From positions 1 to 5,901 of the forward strand of contig CAMCQD010000121.1 in assembly GCA_945876925.1 (NCBI GenBank): a stretch of DNA of 5,901 bases, read 5' to 3'. This document shows, piece after piece, positions 4,660 through 5,901 of the stretch. Each line of letters begins with the position of its first letter. Within the stretch, counting starts at the first letter, position 1. The notes under the pieces were generated by a model. That model ran no database searches. It saw nothing but the letters and a program-made list of their open reading frames with translations, and was not told the DNA's origin. Source of the DNA: an uncultured Dermatophilus sp. (GTDB lineage: Bacteria > Actinomycetota > Actinomycetes > Actinomycetales > Dermatophilaceae). The position numbers and the translations under genes are program-made.

Positions 4660-5901
4660 GTGCCCCCTGCCTGCCACGCGTTCCTCGCGCGCGCCCGTTT
4701 CCGTCCTGCCCCGGCGATCCGCACGTTCCGGCGAGTCCTGCTCGCCGCGCTCACGGCGGCCCTCGCCCTGTTCCCGGCGATGCCGGCCAGCGCGGCCCCG
4801 GCCGCCTCGCCTGCCCTGGCACCTGCCGCCTCCGCAAGGGAGATCCACGTCTCCCCGGACGGGTCCGATAAGGCCGCCGGGACCGCCCCGGCCCCCCTGC
4901 GGACCATCACCGCCGCCCTGCGGAAAGCCACCGCGGGCACCACCATCCGGCTGGCCCCGGGCACGTACCGCGAACGGGTGAAGACCGTCCGCTCCGGTAC
5001 CGCGCAGGCCCCCATCCGGATCGCCGGCCCGGAGACCGGATTCGATCGCTCCGGCCGCTATAAGGCCGTGCTGTACGGCACCTCCCGGGTAGTCAGCATC
5101 GATCACGATTACATCGAGCTGTCCGGGTTCACCATCGACGGCCAGGAGAAACTGGCGGGCGTCACCTACCCGGTCAGCGCCGGGCAGATTGACTCGTGGA
5201 AGGATTCGGTGCGCTCGAAGGTCAGGGACGGCCGGCTGGTCTACCTCGGCGCTGCGGACTCCACCCGGGGCGTGCGCGGGGTCAGGCTGTCCGGCATGTG
5301 GCTGTCCGGCGCCGGCGGGGAATGCGTCCGGATGCGGAACAACGCCAGCGGCAACGTGATCGAGCGCTCCACCATCCAGTACTGCGGGATGTACGGCAAG
5401 GGCGGCGGCCCGGATAAGTACCGGTACCACAACGGCGAGGGGGTGTACATCGGCACCTCGCCCAGATCCGGCGGCCAGCCCCTGGCCGGGAGGGACGCCA
5501 GTAACGGTAACCGCGTCATCGGCAACGTCATCCGCACCTTCGGCTCGGAGTGCTTCGACGTCAAGGAGCACGCCTCCGGCAACGTGTTCGCGGGTAACAC
5601 GTGCTCGGCCAACATGGAGGCGCAGGGGTTCGGCGGTAGCAATGTCGAGCTGCGCGGGCACGGCAATATCGTCAGCGGCAACGTCATCTCCGGGTCGCGG
5701 GGCTGGAACGTCAAGATCCAGCCGGACTCGGCCCGGTATGACCGGGGCGGCAATTACGTGACCGGCAACCGGCTCAGCGACGCCGCCGGGCCTGCCGTGC
5801 GGATCAGGTCCAGCGCCGTCCAGGGCGCCATCTGCGGTAACGAGATCAGCGTCCCGGCGCTGCTGGAGCAGGTCAGCATCACCGGGAAGCGGATCGCGGC
5901 C
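4660..5901 (+). CDS. Secreted right-handed parallel beta-helix protein (pectin-lyase-like fold), 3' end cut by window edge
   Basis: 414 codons are present and the frame is open at the edge. The N-terminus is a Sec signal peptide: a basic stretch ending in RTFRR (21-25), hydrophobic core 26-40, and cleavage site PASA-AP after residue 45. A short Ala/Pro linker follows. EIHVSPDGSD, APLRTITAALRKA and LAPGTYRERV (61-107) are the usual entry to beta-helix proteins of the pectate-lyase-like superfamily. Repeating rungs of the xGNxVxGN type follow: SGNVIERSTI (230), NGNRVIGNVI (282), SGNVFAGNT (306), HGNIVSGNVI (334), GGNYVTGNRL (363) and CGNEI (392). GSECFDVKEH (295-304) is a charged cluster that could line an active site. 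Members of this fold include uronate lyases, epimerases and glycan-binding proteins; which this is cannot be told. GTG 4660 is the only start giving an intact signal peptide; I see no in-frame ATG between the upstream stop and the hydrophobic core. Context suggests action on the polymer made by the divergent operon. Confidence 0.9.
   Translation, partial: MPPACHAFLARARFRPAPAIRTFRRVLLAALTAALALFPAMPASAAPAASPALAPAASAREIHVSPDGSDKAAGTAPAPLRTITAALRKATAGTTIRLAPGTYRERVKTVRSGTAQAPIRIAGPETGFDRSGRYKAVLYGTSRVVSIDHDYIELSGFTIDGQEKLAGVTYPVSAGQIDSWKDSVRSKVRDGRLVYLGAADSTRGVRGVRLSGMWLSGAGGECVRMRNNASGNVIERSTIQYCGMYGKGGGPDKYRYHNGEGVYIGTSPRSGGQPLAGRDASNGNRVIGNVIRTFGSECFDVKEHASGNVFAGNTCSANMEAQGFGGSNVELRGHGNIVSGNVISGSRGWNVKIQPDSARYDRGGNYVTGNRLSDAAGPAVRIRSSAVQGAICGNEISVPALLEQVSITGKRIAA

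Noticed and set aside
4627..5661. 344-codon minus-strand open frame opposite the beta-helix gene
   Set aside because: The plus strand encodes a signal peptide and regular beta-helix rungs in one frame; the antisense product is low-complexity Gly/Ala/Asp/Val sequence typical of GC-rich shadows.

Overview
The window is very GC-rich and tightly packed, with frequent GTG starts, G/C-ending codons and an Ala/Arg/Gly-rich proteome. This points to a high-GC Actinomycetota (actinomycete). A Streptosporangiales-like host is only a guess. No RNA gene, CRISPR array, insertion sequence or attachment site is visible, and no gene-free stretch exceeds about 150 bases.

Minus-strand arm, read from right to left. 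An OmpR-family response regulator (3733 to 3050) is followed by a 145-base gap. That gap holds a good actinobacterial promoter (TTGTGA-17-TACGAT) and, just upstream of it, a 25-base imperfect palindrome. Next comes a three-gene operon: a NodB-type polysaccharide deacetylase (2904 to 2062), a soluble family 2 glycosyltransferase (2050 to 1085) and a nucleotide-sugar dehydrogenase (1088 leftwards, cut by the window edge). The genes are translationally linked: the glycosyltransferase ribosome binding site overlaps the deacetylase stop, and the glycosyltransferase and dehydrogenase overlap by ATGA.

Plus-strand arm. A histidine kinase (3844-4572) diverges from the regulator across a 110-base intergenic region. 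It has no membrane or sensor part and its ATP-binding G1 box is altered. After an 87-base gap with no evident promoter or terminator comes a secreted right-handed beta-helix protein (4660 to beyond 5901) with a clear Sec signal peptide.

How they may work together (inference). The dehydrogenase active-site motif is GGHCIPIDP, the form found in UDP-N-acetylhexosamine 6-dehydrogenases (WbpA/TviB/WecC type), not the GGSCFPKD form of UDP-glucose dehydrogenase. An acetamido-uronic acid donor, a glycosyltransferase and an N-deacetylase, opposite a secreted beta-helix protein of the fold used by uronate lyases and epimerases, suggest a cell-surface or exopolysaccharide locus. The polymer could be an aminouronate-containing one controlled by the two-component pair. 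The membrane polymerase and export genes one would expect are not in this window. The least ordinary parts are the sensorless kinase with its degenerate G1 box, the regulatory DNA at both divergent and operon promoters, and the possible uncharacterised polymer.
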